Part shown: positions 1-7,094 of the stretch, piece after piece | Layout of the letters: the number at the start of each line of letters is the position of its first letter | How positions within the stretch are numbered: position 1 is the stretch's first letter | From: Ilyobacter_A sp963668015 | GTDB taxonomy: Bacteria; Fusobacteriota; Fusobacteriia; Fusobacteriales; Fusobacteriaceae | Assembly: GCA_963668015.2 (NCBI GenBank) | Contig: CAXXCR010000038.1 | Coordinates: 1-64,000, forward strand | Length of the DNA: 64,000 nt | Direction: 5' to 3' | Notes under the pieces: model-generated | Database searches by the model: none | Told to the model about the DNA's origin: nothing | What the model saw: only the letters and a program-made list of their open reading frames with translations | Program-made: the position numbers and the translations under genes

Positions 1-306
1 TAAGCCTATATTTCGGTTTTTGCAGCAAAAGATGTGACTTTTCACGAGACCAACGAAGAAAAGGCGCAGGAGCTCTTGAAGTCGGATTCGGGCGAGCTGC
101 TGGCGCCGCCATGCGGGGATTGCAAGGGCGAGTATTCGATGTTGGAAAAGAAAACCGAGCTTTGGGAAGTAGAAGCCGGCGAGGAATTAGTATTCAAAGG
201 ACTGGGATGGATATCAGTCAAGAGGGGGCCGCTGAAGATAGCTGTGACTCTGCCTACAAAAGCTGATATCGTGAAGAGGGAAGCGTTCATAATCCCTAAA
301 AGGTAA
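1..306 (+). pseudogene. C-terminal end of YqeH-like ribosome-assembly GTPase, in-frame stop at the window edge
   Basis: The translation (FHETNEEKAQELL, GELLAPP, VFKGLGWISV, KREAFIIP) resembles the C-terminal domain of YqeH-type circularly permuted GTPases, which act in 30S assembly. The first codon of the window, in the same frame, is TAA, so the reading frame does not continue upstream from position 4. The only start in the frame, GTG at 34, has no ribosome binding site and would give a domain without its GTPase part. I therefore read this as the tail of an interrupted gene. A sequence error at the edge, or a frameshift just outside, could also explain it. The stop is TAA at 304-306. Confidence 0.5.
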
Positions 307-322
307 AATATACGTAAAATGT

Positions 323-351
323 TTGACACAGTTTTTGAGATATAGTATACT
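323..351 (+). promoter_or_regulatory. Consensus sigma70-type promoter for the first prepilin gene
   Basis: A -35 box TTGACA at 323-328 and a -10 box TATACT at 346-351 are separated by 17 bases. They give a leader of about 90 nt before the gene starting at 447. Confidence 0.75.
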
Positions 352-446
352 TTTGTTAAGATTACAATTTACAGTATGTATCTTTTGTAACGGGAAACTA
401 CAAAAGATGCGAAGAGGAAAACTTCATAAAACTAAGGAGGACTGGA

Positions 447-929
447 ATGAAAAACAAAGGATTTACACTTATCGAACTAATGGTAGTAGTGGCAATAATA
501 GGACTTTTGGCTGCGATAGCACTTCCTAAATTTGGGGATGCAAGCGACTCGGCAAAGGCTGCAAACGTACAGGGGAACCTTGCTAACATGAGAACAGCGA
601 TATCTATGTTCTACGCTAAAACAAATGAGTATCCGGATTTGGTAAACAATTGGGATGATTTAACTGGAGCCACAGCGTCTGATGAAGCCGGTAACGATGT
701 ACTATTTACCGATTACTACTCGAAATCAGTAACACCGAAAACTCCAGGAATGGGGGGAGATCCAGAAGCAAATAACGAAGTATATACAGGAACTACTTCA
801 GGAACGGGTATAGTAGCAAGTTCAAATGTTGGAGATGGAGGATGGGCTTATTATACTACAGACGGTTCTATAAGGGCCAACCTTGACGAAGGTGTTTACA
901 ACCAAGGAATAGACTGGATAGAAGAATAA
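447..929 (+). CDS. Type IV prepilin / GspG-like pseudopilin
   Basis: This 160-aa protein begins with a class III prepilin signal: a short basic leader (MKNKG) followed by FTLIELMVVVAIIGLLAAIA, with Glu5 of the mature form and a hydrophobic helix that anchors the subunit before assembly. Cleavage by PilD-type peptidase is expected between Gly and Phe. The C-terminal half is a small globular domain with GGWAYY and a terminal DWIEE. A strong AAGGAGG lies 7 nt upstream of the ATG. It has its own promoter and terminator, so it is a single-gene unit. The next gene is a diverged paralogue. No assembly ATPase or secretin is in the window, so pilus versus type II secretion use cannot be decided. Confidence 0.85.
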   Translation: MKNKGFTLIELMVVVAIIGLLAAIALPKFGDASDSAKAANVQGNLANMRTAISMFYAKTNEYPDLVNNWDDLTGATASDEAGNDVLFTDYYSKSVTPKTPGMGGDPEANNEVYTGTTSGTGIVASSNVGDGGWAYYTTDGSIRANLDEGVYNQGIDWIEE

Positions 930-940
930 TCAAAGGTTTT

Positions 941-969
941 AAAGGGCGCTTATGCGCCCTTTTTATTTT
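941..969 (+). terminator. Rho-independent terminator after the first prepilin gene
   Basis: AAGGGCGC and GCGCCCTT form an 8-bp stem with a TTAT loop followed by a T-rich tract. The tract overlaps the -35 box of the next promoter. Confidence 0.85.
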
Positions 970-996
970 GACAAGTGTGGAGGCCTGTAGTATAAT
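968..996 (+). promoter_or_regulatory. Perfect consensus promoter TTGACA-N17-TATAAT
   Basis: TTGACA at 968-973 and TATAAT at 991-996 with a 17-base spacer match the consensus exactly. The site starts within the T tract of the preceding terminator, so the second prepilin gene is insulated from the first and transcribed independently. Confidence 0.85.
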
Positions 997-1030
997 CCTA
1001 GGGGGAAAAATAAGAGAAGAGGTTGGTGCT

Positions 1031-1498
1031 ATGAAAAAGGGGTTTACTTTGATAGAACTTTTAATAAGTATAGGGGTAGTCGCCGTGGCTGGATTGCTGT
1101 TCGTATCCAAGTTTGACTACGCAAGCGAGGCTTCGAAGATAGCCGGGCTGCAGGAAGAACTGGCTATGCTGAGAAAAGGGATAGCTGTATACCGTACGAA
1201 TACCGGCGAAAATCCTGATTTGATTGGAAATTATGAGGATCTGGAAAAAGCTGTTTCTCCGAGTACAAGGCTGAGTTTCAAAAACTTCTACACCAAAGGC
1301 AAGATGCCCCTCACTCCGGCATTTGGAGAATACGAGAGATCCAGGATTGTAAGCAAGGTGGACTATGTAAACAACCTGGCTACCAAAGTACCCGGAGGAA
1401 ATAACGGTGGCTGGAATTATGATATAAACAACGGGGAGATACACGCCGATGTCGAAGACGACGCTTTTAACCACAATATCGACTGGGATGAAGAATAA
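1031..1498 (+). CDS. Second prepilin-like protein, paralogue of the preceding gene
   Basis: This 155-aa product starts at ATG 1031 behind an AAGAGAAGAGG ribosome binding site. A longer in-frame TTG at 968 lies inside the promoter and is rejected. The N-terminus MKKG/FTLIELLISIGV is a prepilin cleavage site and membrane helix. The body aligns with the previous protein: a KIAGLQEELAMLRKGIAVYRTNTGENPDL region, a GGW near the end and a C-terminal IDWDEE matching IDWIEE. This points to tandem duplication followed by divergence. It probably serves as a minor or alternative subunit in the same filament or pseudopilus; that role is inference. Confidence 0.8.
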   Translation: MKKGFTLIELLISIGVVAVAGLLFVSKFDYASEASKIAGLQEELAMLRKGIAVYRTNTGENPDLIGNYEDLEKAVSPSTRLSFKNFYTKGKMPLTPAFGEYERSRIVSKVDYVNNLATKVPGGNNGGWNYDINNGEIHADVEDDAFNHNIDWDEE

Positions 1499-1504
1499 AA
1501 AAAC

Positions 1505-1533
1505 TTGCCCGAAAGTATATTTTGTGGTAAACT
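1505..1533 (+). promoter_or_regulatory. Candidate promoter for the 44-aa ORF
   Basis: TTGCCC at 1505-1510 and TAAACT at 1528-1533 are spaced by 17 bases. They lie about 36 bases before the small ORF at 1570. Confidence 0.4.
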
Positions 1534-1569
1534 AACTTTTGGTGCGAAAAAATAATTTGGAGGAAAAAT

Positions 1570-1704
1570 ATGAGGGAGCTGTACGTTTACCCAAAATTTA
1601 TTTTAAATGATGAGTTTGTGCATGGGCACAGTCCATACTGTGGGAGAAGTGCAGGCTGTCAAATAGAATCCAAATACAGAATAGAAAAAATTAAGAAGGC
1701 CTAA
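1570..1704 (+). CDS. Small 44-aa Cys-containing protein, unrecognised
   Basis: ATG 1570 follows a good GGAGG at 1559-1563, and the frame runs 44 codons to TAA at 1702-1704. The product has a conspicuous HGHSPYCGRSAGC segment (two His, two Cys, possible metal site) and a basic C-terminal tail (RIEKIKKA). It has a candidate promoter upstream and a hairpin directly at its stop, so it looks like a complete transcription unit. I do not recognise the family. It could be a real small protein or a leader peptide. Confidence rests on the ribosome binding site and the flanking signals. Confidence 0.5.
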   Translation: MRELYVYPKFILNDEFVHGHSPYCGRSAGCQIESKYRIEKIKKA

Positions 1705-1745
1705 GTATATACTGCGGAATGAGTGTATACTTGGGTCTTTTTAAT
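1703..1745 (+). terminator. Hairpin terminator after the small ORF
   Basis: AAGTATATAC at 1703-1712 pairs with GTGTATACTT at 1723-1732 (one G-U pair), followed shortly by a T-rich tract. Confidence 0.6.
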
Positions 1746-1800
1746 TTGCTTTAAAAAGAATGGAGAGAGAATTTAGAGAAGCAGAGTGGAGGGAAGATTT

Positions 1801-3198
1801 ATGGAAAGACAAGACATCATCATTATCGGAGCAGGTCCAACAGGTATATTTACGGCTTACGAGCTTATAAAGAATGCAAGCGACCTGAATATTTTAATAT
1901 TGGAAAAGGGGAGGGACATCTATAAGAGAAACTGTCCAAAACCAAAGAACAACGGAGCCTGCGTTTACTGTCAACCTTGCAGCATAACCACTGGTTGGGC
2001 GGGAGCAGGGGCATTTTCTGACGGGAAACTTTCACTATCGCATGAGGTAGGAGGGCAGCTGCCTGAGTACATAGGGATAGAAAAAACGAGGGAAATGATA
2101 GGTTATGTGGACAGCATATACTTAGGCTTCGGAGCAGACCCGAGGATCCACGGAGAAGTCGAGAGCCCTGAGATGAAAGAGGTCAGAAAGAGGTCCATAG
2201 AAGCCAACTTGAAGCTGGTGCACTGTCCGGTGAGGCATCTTGGGACTGAAAAAGCACAGGAACTTTATACAGCTCTATATGAATACGTGGTGTCAAAAGG
2301 GGTAGAGGTAAGGTTCAATGAAGCTGTAGAAGATTTTATAATCGAAAACAGAGAGATACGTGGGGTAAAAACAAAAAAAGGTGAGTATTTTGCAGAGAAA
2401 GTAGTGGTAGGTGTTGGAAGGGAAGGGGCTGACTGGCTCCTAGGTAAATGCGAAGAGGAGAAAATATCTACCGAGAGCGGGATAGTTGACATAGGTGTAA
2501 GGGTAGAGTGCAGAAATGAGATAATGAAGGAGATAAATGAAAACTTCTATGAAGCCAAAATGATACACTACACCAAGACTTTTGACGATAAGGTGAGGAC
2601 ATTCTGCTCAAACCCTGGAGGATTTGTAGCTTCAGAATATTACGACAACAACCTTGCTGTTGTAAACGGGCACAGTTACAAAGACCTTAAAAGTGATAAT
2701 ACAAACTTCGCCCTTCTGGTGTCAAAGAAAATGACGGAGCCATTTAAATCGCCGATACAATACGGGAAACACATAGCTAAGCTGGGGAATATGCTTACCG
2801 AACACAAAGTTATGGTTCAGAGGTTCGGCGACCTGAAAAGGGGTAGAAGAACAACAAAAGAAAGGCTTTACAGGAACAATATAATACCTACATTAAAAGA
2901 TGCTGTTCCTGGTGACCTGAGCCTTGTACTTCCCCACAGGGTGCTTTTGGATATAATGGAGATGCTAGAAGCTCTGGATGTAGTTACTCCAGGTTTGGCT
3001 AGTGATGAAACCCTTTTATATGGTGTAGAGGTTAAGTTTTATTCGAGTATAGTGGACGTAAATGAAAAATTTGAAAGCAGCTCAATCAGCAACCTTTACT
3101 TTGGAGGAGATGGAGCAGGTATCACAAGGGGACTTATGCAGTCTTCTGTAAACGGAGTCTTAATCGCAAGATCGATACTTGAGTCTTACTCGCTTTAA
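1801..3198 (+). CDS. FAD-dependent oxidoreductase, COG2509 type
   Basis: A 465-aa flavoprotein. The N-terminus (IIIIGAGPTGIFTAYEL, residues about 6-22) is a GxGxxG Rossmann dinucleotide-binding motif. It is followed by a Cys-rich segment (CPKPKNNGACVYCQPC) and GWAGAGAFSDGKLSLS. The C-terminus has the FAD-closing FGGDGAGITRG motif. This arrangement matches uncharacterised FAD-dependent dehydrogenases of COG2509, whose substrate is unknown. Start ATG 1801 is chosen over GTG 1786 because GGAGGGA lies 7 nt before the ATG. It is a single gene, followed by a dispersed repeat rather than an obvious terminator. Confidence 0.75.
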   Translation: MERQDIIIIGAGPTGIFTAYELIKNASDLNILILEKGRDIYKRNCPKPKNNGACVYCQPCSITTGWAGAGAFSDGKLSLSHEVGGQLPEYIGIEKTREMIGYVDSIYLGFGADPRIHGEVESPEMKEVRKRSIEANLKLVHCPVRHLGTEKAQELYTALYEYVVSKGVEVRFNEAVEDFIIENREIRGVKTKKGEYFAEKVVVGVGREGADWLLGKCEEEKISTESGIVDIGVRVECRNEIMKEINENFYEAKMIHYTKTFDDKVRTFCSNPGGFVASEYYDNNLAVVNGHSYKDLKSDNTNFALLVSKKMTEPFKSPIQYGKHIAKLGNMLTEHKVMVQRFGDLKRGRRTTKERLYRNNIIPTLKDAVPGDLSLVLPHRVLLDIMEMLEALDVVTPGLASDETLLYGVEVKFYSSIVDVNEKFESSSISNLYFGGDGAGITRGLMQSSVNGVLIARSILESYSL

Positions 3199-3231
3199 TA
3201 AAAAATAATCCAAGTTGTCATATAAAGACAC

Positions 3232-3552
3232 AAAAAATTACTGATTTTATTTAAAATTATTTTTTGGACACAGAGTTCCTTGGAGATTTAAAACAAGAGC
3301 TTCACAGAGAAAATCACAGCTCAGTTTATAGATTACAGAGAACAGTGATATAGATATTTTAACCATTCTCTATTCATTATTAGCTACTAACTGATTTATT
3401 TACTGTGTGAAACTTGTTCTTTTTCTCAGTGCAACTCTGTGACCAAGGTTTTTTATTCACATTTGTGTCTATTCGTGTGATTCGTGACCAAAAAAGTTTT
3501 TGCTGTACGTGCAAGAAATTCAAGGTTTTAATTTATAAAGAAGACAATGAGA
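3232..3552. repeat. Dispersed inverted-repeat element, family A, copy 1
   Basis: About 320 bp without a credible gene, clearly related to 61232-61545. Shared stretches include TTACTGATTTTAT, ACAGAGAAA, TCTGTGACCAAGGTTTT and ATTCGTGAC. The element folds back on itself: the left part (GGACACAGAGTT, ACAAGAGCTTCAC) is complementary to the right part (GTGAAACTTGTTCT, AACTCTGTGACC). It resembles a non-autonomous, MITE-like or REP-like repeat. A 60-codon reading frame across it is not thought to be a gene. Confidence 0.75.
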
Positions 3553-3560
3553 TCAAAAAA

Positions 3561-3594
3561 AGTCCATCTGGTATATATACCAGATGGACTTTTT
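3561..3594. terminator. Perfect 30-bp palindrome, terminator on either strand
   Basis: AGTCCATCTGGTATA at 3561-3575 is followed directly by its exact reverse complement, with A residues before and T residues after. It lies just downstream of the minus-strand aldo/keto reductase remnant and probably was that gene's terminator. Confidence 0.8.
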
Positions 3595-3596
3595 AA

Positions 3597-3897
3597 TTAA
3601 AGGATATCTTCTATGAAGCTCAGATTTTCCAAAAGATGTTTTGTCTTAGTCATACTCACCAAAGAGGGTTGAACCTCCTTATATAATTTTCCCAACTTAT
3701 AGTCTTTTCCAACTTTTCCCGAATCCGTAGATGGGAGCTGTATCGAAAAAATTTACCCCAAGCTCAAGTGATTTTTCCAGGGGTTCTATGGCTTAGTTTT
3801 GGTTGACGTCTTTCCAGCCATGTTTTGCCAGTGCCCAACATCCAAAACCAATTGCCGAAACTTCTATATCGGATTGTCCAAGGTTATGGTAAATCAT
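3597..3897 (-). pseudogene. Aldo/keto reductase remnant
   Basis: Read on the minus strand from ATG at 3897, the sequence gives MIYHNLGQSDIEVSAIGFG and CWALAKHGWKD, then an in-frame TAA at 3793-3795. The same frame then continues with EPLEKSLELGVNFFDTAPIY and GFG, the hallmark N-terminal part of aldo/keto reductases including the catalytic Asp of the FDTA motif. After another stop and a frame change only the C-terminal end follows (SLVSMTKTKHLLENLSFIED). About 300 bp remain where the family needs about 900, so the barrel core is deleted. This is a decayed gene, not a functional one. Confidence 0.8.
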
Positions 3898-3905
3898 CTA
3901 CTCGA

Positions 3906-4331
3906 TCAGTCCAGTACTATTGTTTCAGTTTTACCAAGCTTAGCATTTTTAAATATGCTTTTTGCAAGGATAGTGAAATTTTGGAATGAGTGGGTAGCGC
4001 CGCTTATACCATCAAGATTTTCCGCAGACTGCTTTTTCAAGAGCTGTTTTTCCATCAGCGGTTTGTACTCGGCAGGGGAAGTTTTGCACTTTTTTTTCAT
4101 TCTGGCGTTGTATGCGGCATCCTTACTTTTAAGTTTTCCTTTTTTGTTTACATAATCAGAGTTGGCAGAAACTACGGTACCGCCCTCTATCACAAGTTCC
4201 AAAAATGGTTTCCATCCGTATTTGTCAAAACTTTTGTACTCAGCCCTATACGAACCATCCGCTAAATCCGCAGAAAACGCAAGAGTGCTCATCATTATGC
4301 AGGCAATAAAAAAACTAAAAAACTTTTTCAA
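3906..4331 (-). CDS. Exported FMN-binding (flavinylated) protein
   Basis: The 141-aa product starts at TTG 4331 with AAGGAGG just upstream; longer frames lack a ribosome binding site. Residues 1-21 form a Sec signal peptide (KKFFSFFIACIMMSTLAFSA). The C-terminal part carries DGISGATHS at residues 107-115. This matches the D-x2-S-G-A-T-x-S/T site at which ApbE attaches FMN to the Thr, here Thr113, as in NqrC/RnfG-type FMN_bind domains. It is likely a periplasmic or surface one-electron carrier in extracytosolic electron transfer. No ApbE or Rnf gene is nearby. Confidence 0.8.
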   Translation of the reverse strand: MKKFFSFFIACIMMSTLAFSADLADGSYRAEYKSFDKYGWKPFLELVIEGGTVVSANSDYVNKKGKLKSKDAAYNARMKKKCKTSPAEYKPLMEKQLLKKQSAENLDGISGATHSFQNFTILAKSIFKNAKLGKTETIVLD

Positions 4332-4386
4332 TGTAAATCCTCCTTGTATAATTAATATTAAATTTAGATTGTTCTGATCACTGTAT

Positions 4387-4415
4387 ATGTTATCATTATT
4401 GATAGATAAAATCAA
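4387..4415 (-). promoter_or_regulatory. Candidate promoter of the FMN-binding protein gene
   Basis: On the minus strand TTGATT (4415-4410) and TAACAT (4392-4387) are spaced by 17 bases, about 55 bases before the TTG start. Confidence 0.4.
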
Positions 4416-4563
4416 TGTAGAAATATTGATTTTAAACATGAGAAGAATTATACGAAGCCGGGCCTGATATCAGTTCGCAGGTGTTGAGAAATTGCAGGTT
4501 TATAGAGAAAGAGTTAAGAGTAAAAAAACTAGGATTTTAATTGGAGACAAGAAATGATTTGCT

Positions 4564-4660
4564 TGACAAAAACCTGGTAATATGTTACAGTGAGAGTCGG
4601 TGCCGCATAGTAAGGGTATTCAGCAACCCTGACTAGCGAGATTTTATAGGAGGTGTTTCG
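4564..4660 (+). promoter_or_regulatory. rplU operon promoter region and structured leader (L21 leader-like)
   Basis: TTGACA at 4564-4569 is a likely -35 box; the -10 is not clear. The following leader contains AGGGT and ACCCT flanking a short loop (about 4613-4632) and ends with TAGGAGG before the rplU start. Structured L21 leaders upstream of rplU are a known autoregulatory class. Assignment to that Rfam class is inference. Confidence 0.4.
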
Positions 4661-4972
4661 ATGTACGCAGTAATTAAAACTGGAGGAAAACAGTACAAAG
4701 TAACAGAAGGAGACAAACTAAGAGTAGAGAAATTGAATGCTGAAGTTGACGCAGAAGTAACATTAGAAGATGTGCTATTAGTATCTAAAGACGGAGAGGT
4801 TAAATTAGGAAAACCATTCGTAGAAGGAGCTAAAGTAGTAGCGACTGTAGTAGCACAAGGAAAAGCTAAAAAAGTAGTTAACTTCAAATACAAACCTAAA
4901 ACTGGTTTCCATAAGAAAAAAGGTCACAGACAACTTTTTACTGAATTACAAATCAAATCAATTGAAGCGTAA
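4661..4972 (+). CDS. rplU: 50S ribosomal protein L21
   Basis: The 103-aa protein begins MYAVIKTGGKQYKVTEGD, the signature N-terminus of L21, and ends with the conserved FKYKPKTGFHKKKGHRQ region that contacts 23S rRNA. Its length is normal for the family. AGGAGG precedes ATG 4661. It is the first gene of rplU-prp-rpmA: its stop codon overlaps the prp start by one base, so the three genes are translationally close. Confidence 0.97.
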   Translation: MYAVIKTGGKQYKVTEGDKLRVEKLNAEVDAEVTLEDVLLVSKDGEVKLGKPFVEGAKVVATVVAQGKAKKVVNFKYKPKTGFHKKKGHRQLFTELQIKSIEA

Positions 4973-5346
4973 TGACAACATTTACAATAGTTAGAAAATC
5001 TGACAAAATTGTCAAATTTTACGGGCATGGACATTCTGAATATTCAGAGCACGGCGAGGACATTGTATGTGCGGCTATATCTGCAGCAAGTCAACAAGTC
5101 GCCATAGGTGTTTTGGATTATCTGAAAATTCCTGCTCAGGTTGCTGTAAATGAAGATGATGGATTCTTGATGCTAGATCTTTGTGAGGTAAACATAGAGA
5201 CAGGCGTATCAAAACAGGAATTAAAGGTATTGGTAGATTCAAAAAGAAATGAGTTGGATGCCTTGCTTGAAAGCATGGTGCTTATGCTCAAGCAGATAAA
5301 AAGCGAGTATCCAGAGTATTTAGAAGTTATTGAAAAGGAGGACTAG
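4972..5346 (+). CDS. prp: Ribosomal-processing cysteine protease Prp
   Basis: A 124-aa protein whose motif GHGHSEYSEHGEDIVCAAIS places the catalytic His at residue 21 and Cys at residue 33, matching the His/Cys dyad of Staphylococcus Prp. Prp removes the N-terminal extension of L27. Its position between rplU and rpmA is the classic arrangement, and the L27 encoded next does carry such an extension. The start overlaps the rplU stop, and the end contains the AAAAGGAGG that serves rpmA. Confidence 0.93.
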   Translation: MTTFTIVRKSDKIVKFYGHGHSEYSEHGEDIVCAAISAASQQVAIGVLDYLKIPAQVAVNEDDGFLMLDLCEVNIETGVSKQELKVLVDSKRNELDALLESMVLMLKQIKSEYPEYLEVIEKED

Positions 5347-5350
5347 CCAA

Positions 5351-5632
5351 ATGTTTAGAATAAATTTACAATTATTTGCAAAGAAAAAAGGTCAAAGTGC
5401 TACTAAAAATGGAAGGGATTCAAATCCTAACTATTTAGGAGTAAAAAAATATGATGGTGAAGTTGTAAAAGCTGGGAACATCATTGTAAGACAAAGAGGA
5501 AACAAATTTTACCCAGGAACAAACATGGGACAAGGGAAAGACCACACATTATTTGCTTTAACTGACGGATATGTAAAGTTCGAAAGACTTGGAAGAGACA
5601 GAAAGCAAGTATCAGTATACCCTACAAAATAA
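5351..5632 (+). CDS. rpmA: 50S ribosomal protein L27 with cleavable N-terminal extension
   Basis: The 93-aa protein starts at ATG 5351 behind AAAAGGAGG. The N-terminus MFRINLQLFA precedes KKKGQSATKNGRDSN. The extension up to FA matches the Prp-cleaved leader of Firmicutes and Fusobacteria L27 (consensus LQFFA). The mature N-terminus reaches into the peptidyl-transferase centre, so cleavage is needed for function. The remaining sequence (GGNIIVRQRG-like region, HTLFALTDG) is ordinary L27. A strong terminator follows. Confidence 0.96.
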   Translation: MFRINLQLFAKKKGQSATKNGRDSNPNYLGVKKYDGEVVKAGNIIVRQRGNKFYPGTNMGQGKDHTLFALTDGYVKFERLGRDRKQVSVYPTK

Positions 5633-5635
5633 TCA

Positions 5636-5664
5636 AATCCCAGCATATGCTGGGATTTTTTTTT
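5636..5664 (+). terminator. Terminator of rplU-prp-rpmA
   Basis: The palindrome AATCCCAGCATATGCTGGGA is followed by eight or more T residues. Confidence 0.9.
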
Positions 5665-5758
5665 AAATCAAACAGCATGCCCTGAACAAACAATTTGTGT
5701 TGGTTTTGAGGATGTTATTTGAGGAATGAGATTTATTTAGAAATAGGAGGAGAATAAT

Positions 5759-7042
5759 TTGTTTATAGATGAAGCGATTATAACTGTCAAGGCCGGAAAC
5801 GGTGGAGATGGAGCTGCTACTTTTAGAAGGGAAAAATACGTACAGTTCGGAGGGCCTGATGGAGGCGACGGCGGCCATGGTGGAGCGATTGTGTTTGTTG
5901 CTGACAACAATATAAATACACTTGTAGACTTCAGGTACAAAAAAAAGTTTAATGCCAGCAATGGTGGTAATGGTGCAAAAAAGAGGATGTTTGGAAAAAC
6001 AGGCGAAGACCTTGTGCTAAAGGTTCCTGTAGGGACTCAGGTAAGAGATTTAGAAACGAATAAACTTCTAATAGACTTGAACCACAATGGAGAGAAAAGA
6101 GTTCTTTTGAATGGTGGAAGGGGCGGACATGGTAATACCAGGTTTAAAAACTCCATAAACAGAGCTCCTAAAGTAGCGGGTAAGGGAAAAGAAGGTAAAG
6201 AGATAAAAGTAAAACTTGAATTGAAACTTCTTGCAGACGTCGCCCTGGTAGGATACCCTAGTGTAGGTAAGTCGAGTTTTATAAATAAGGTTTCATCGGC
6301 TAAATCCAAGGTGGCAAACTATCACTTTACAACGCTTAAGCCAAAGTTGGGTGTTGTAAGGGTTGGAGAAGGTAAGTCATTTCTTATAGCAGATATCCCT
6401 GGACTTATAGAGGGAGCTCATGAAGGGGTAGGCCTGGGGGATAGGTTTTTGAAACATATAGAAAGATGTAAAATGATATATCATATTGTAGATGTATCGG
6501 GTATCGAGGGCAGAGAACCAGCAGATGATTATGAAAAAATAAATCATGAGCTAAAGAAGTTTAGCGGGAAATTGTCTAACAAAAAGCAGATAGTGCTTGC
6601 TAATAAAATGGACCTTTTATATGATATGGAAAAATATGACGAGTTTAAGTCATATCTGGAAGAGAAAGGGATAGAAGTTTACCCGATATCAGTTATACTA
6701 GGAGAAGGGTTAAACGACGTTCTTTACAAGACTTACGATATGCTTGCAGACATCGAGAGAGATGAGCTGGAAGAGGAAAGCGATGTAAACGAGATAATAA
6801 AGGAAAGAGAAGGAAACAAAGAGGATTGGGAAATTGCAGCAGGCGAAGACGGAGTCTACGAGGTGCAAGGAAAGATAGTGGACAATGTTTTGGATACCTA
6901 TGTTTTCTCTGGAGACGATTCTTTGATAAACTTTATACACGTGCTTAAAAACCTCGGGCTGGAAAGTGAACTGAAAAATGCCGGTGTAGAAGATGGAGAT
7001 ACTGTCAGAATAGAGGGCATAGAGTTTGAATTTGTTGAATAA
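5759..7042 (+). CDS. obg: GTPase Obg/CgtA
   Basis: 427 aa from TTG 5759, with AGGAGG at 5745-5750; no ATG nearby fits better. Order of domains: glycine-rich OBG fold (residues 1 to about 158, with GGPDGGDGGHGG), G domain beginning GYPSVGKSSF near residue 164 with DIPGLIEGAH and NKMD motifs, then a C-terminal OCT-type domain (VYEVQGKIVDNVL, TYVFSGDDS). Obg binds the 50S subunit and links ribosome maturation to GTP/ppGpp levels. It forms its own unit between two terminators. Confidence 0.96.
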   Translation: MFIDEAIITVKAGNGGDGAATFRREKYVQFGGPDGGDGGHGGAIVFVADNNINTLVDFRYKKKFNASNGGNGAKKRMFGKTGEDLVLKVPVGTQVRDLETNKLLIDLNHNGEKRVLLNGGRGGHGNTRFKNSINRAPKVAGKGKEGKEIKVKLELKLLADVALVGYPSVGKSSFINKVSSAKSKVANYHFTTLKPKLGVVRVGEGKSFLIADIPGLIEGAHEGVGLGDRFLKHIERCKMIYHIVDVSGIEGREPADDYEKINHELKKFSGKLSNKKQIVLANKMDLLYDMEKYDEFKSYLEEKGIEVYPISVILGEGLNDVLYKTYDMLADIERDELEEESDVNEIIKEREGNKEDWEIAAGEDGVYEVQGKIVDNVLDTYVFSGDDSLINFIHVLKNLGLESELKNAGVEDGDTVRIEGIEFEFVE

Positions 7043-7067
7043 AAAGGAGTGAATACTCCTTTTTTTA
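7041..7067 (+). terminator. Terminator after obg
   Basis: AAAGGAGT and ACTCCTTT flank a short GAAT loop, followed by a run of T. Confidence 0.8.
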
Positions 7068-7094
7068 AATCTGGGGTGTATTTGGGAGGAGCTT

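Noticed and set aside
3414..3596. 60-codon plus-strand ORF
   Set aside because: It runs through the inverted-repeat element and terminator palindrome, has no ribosome binding site and no protein-like composition.
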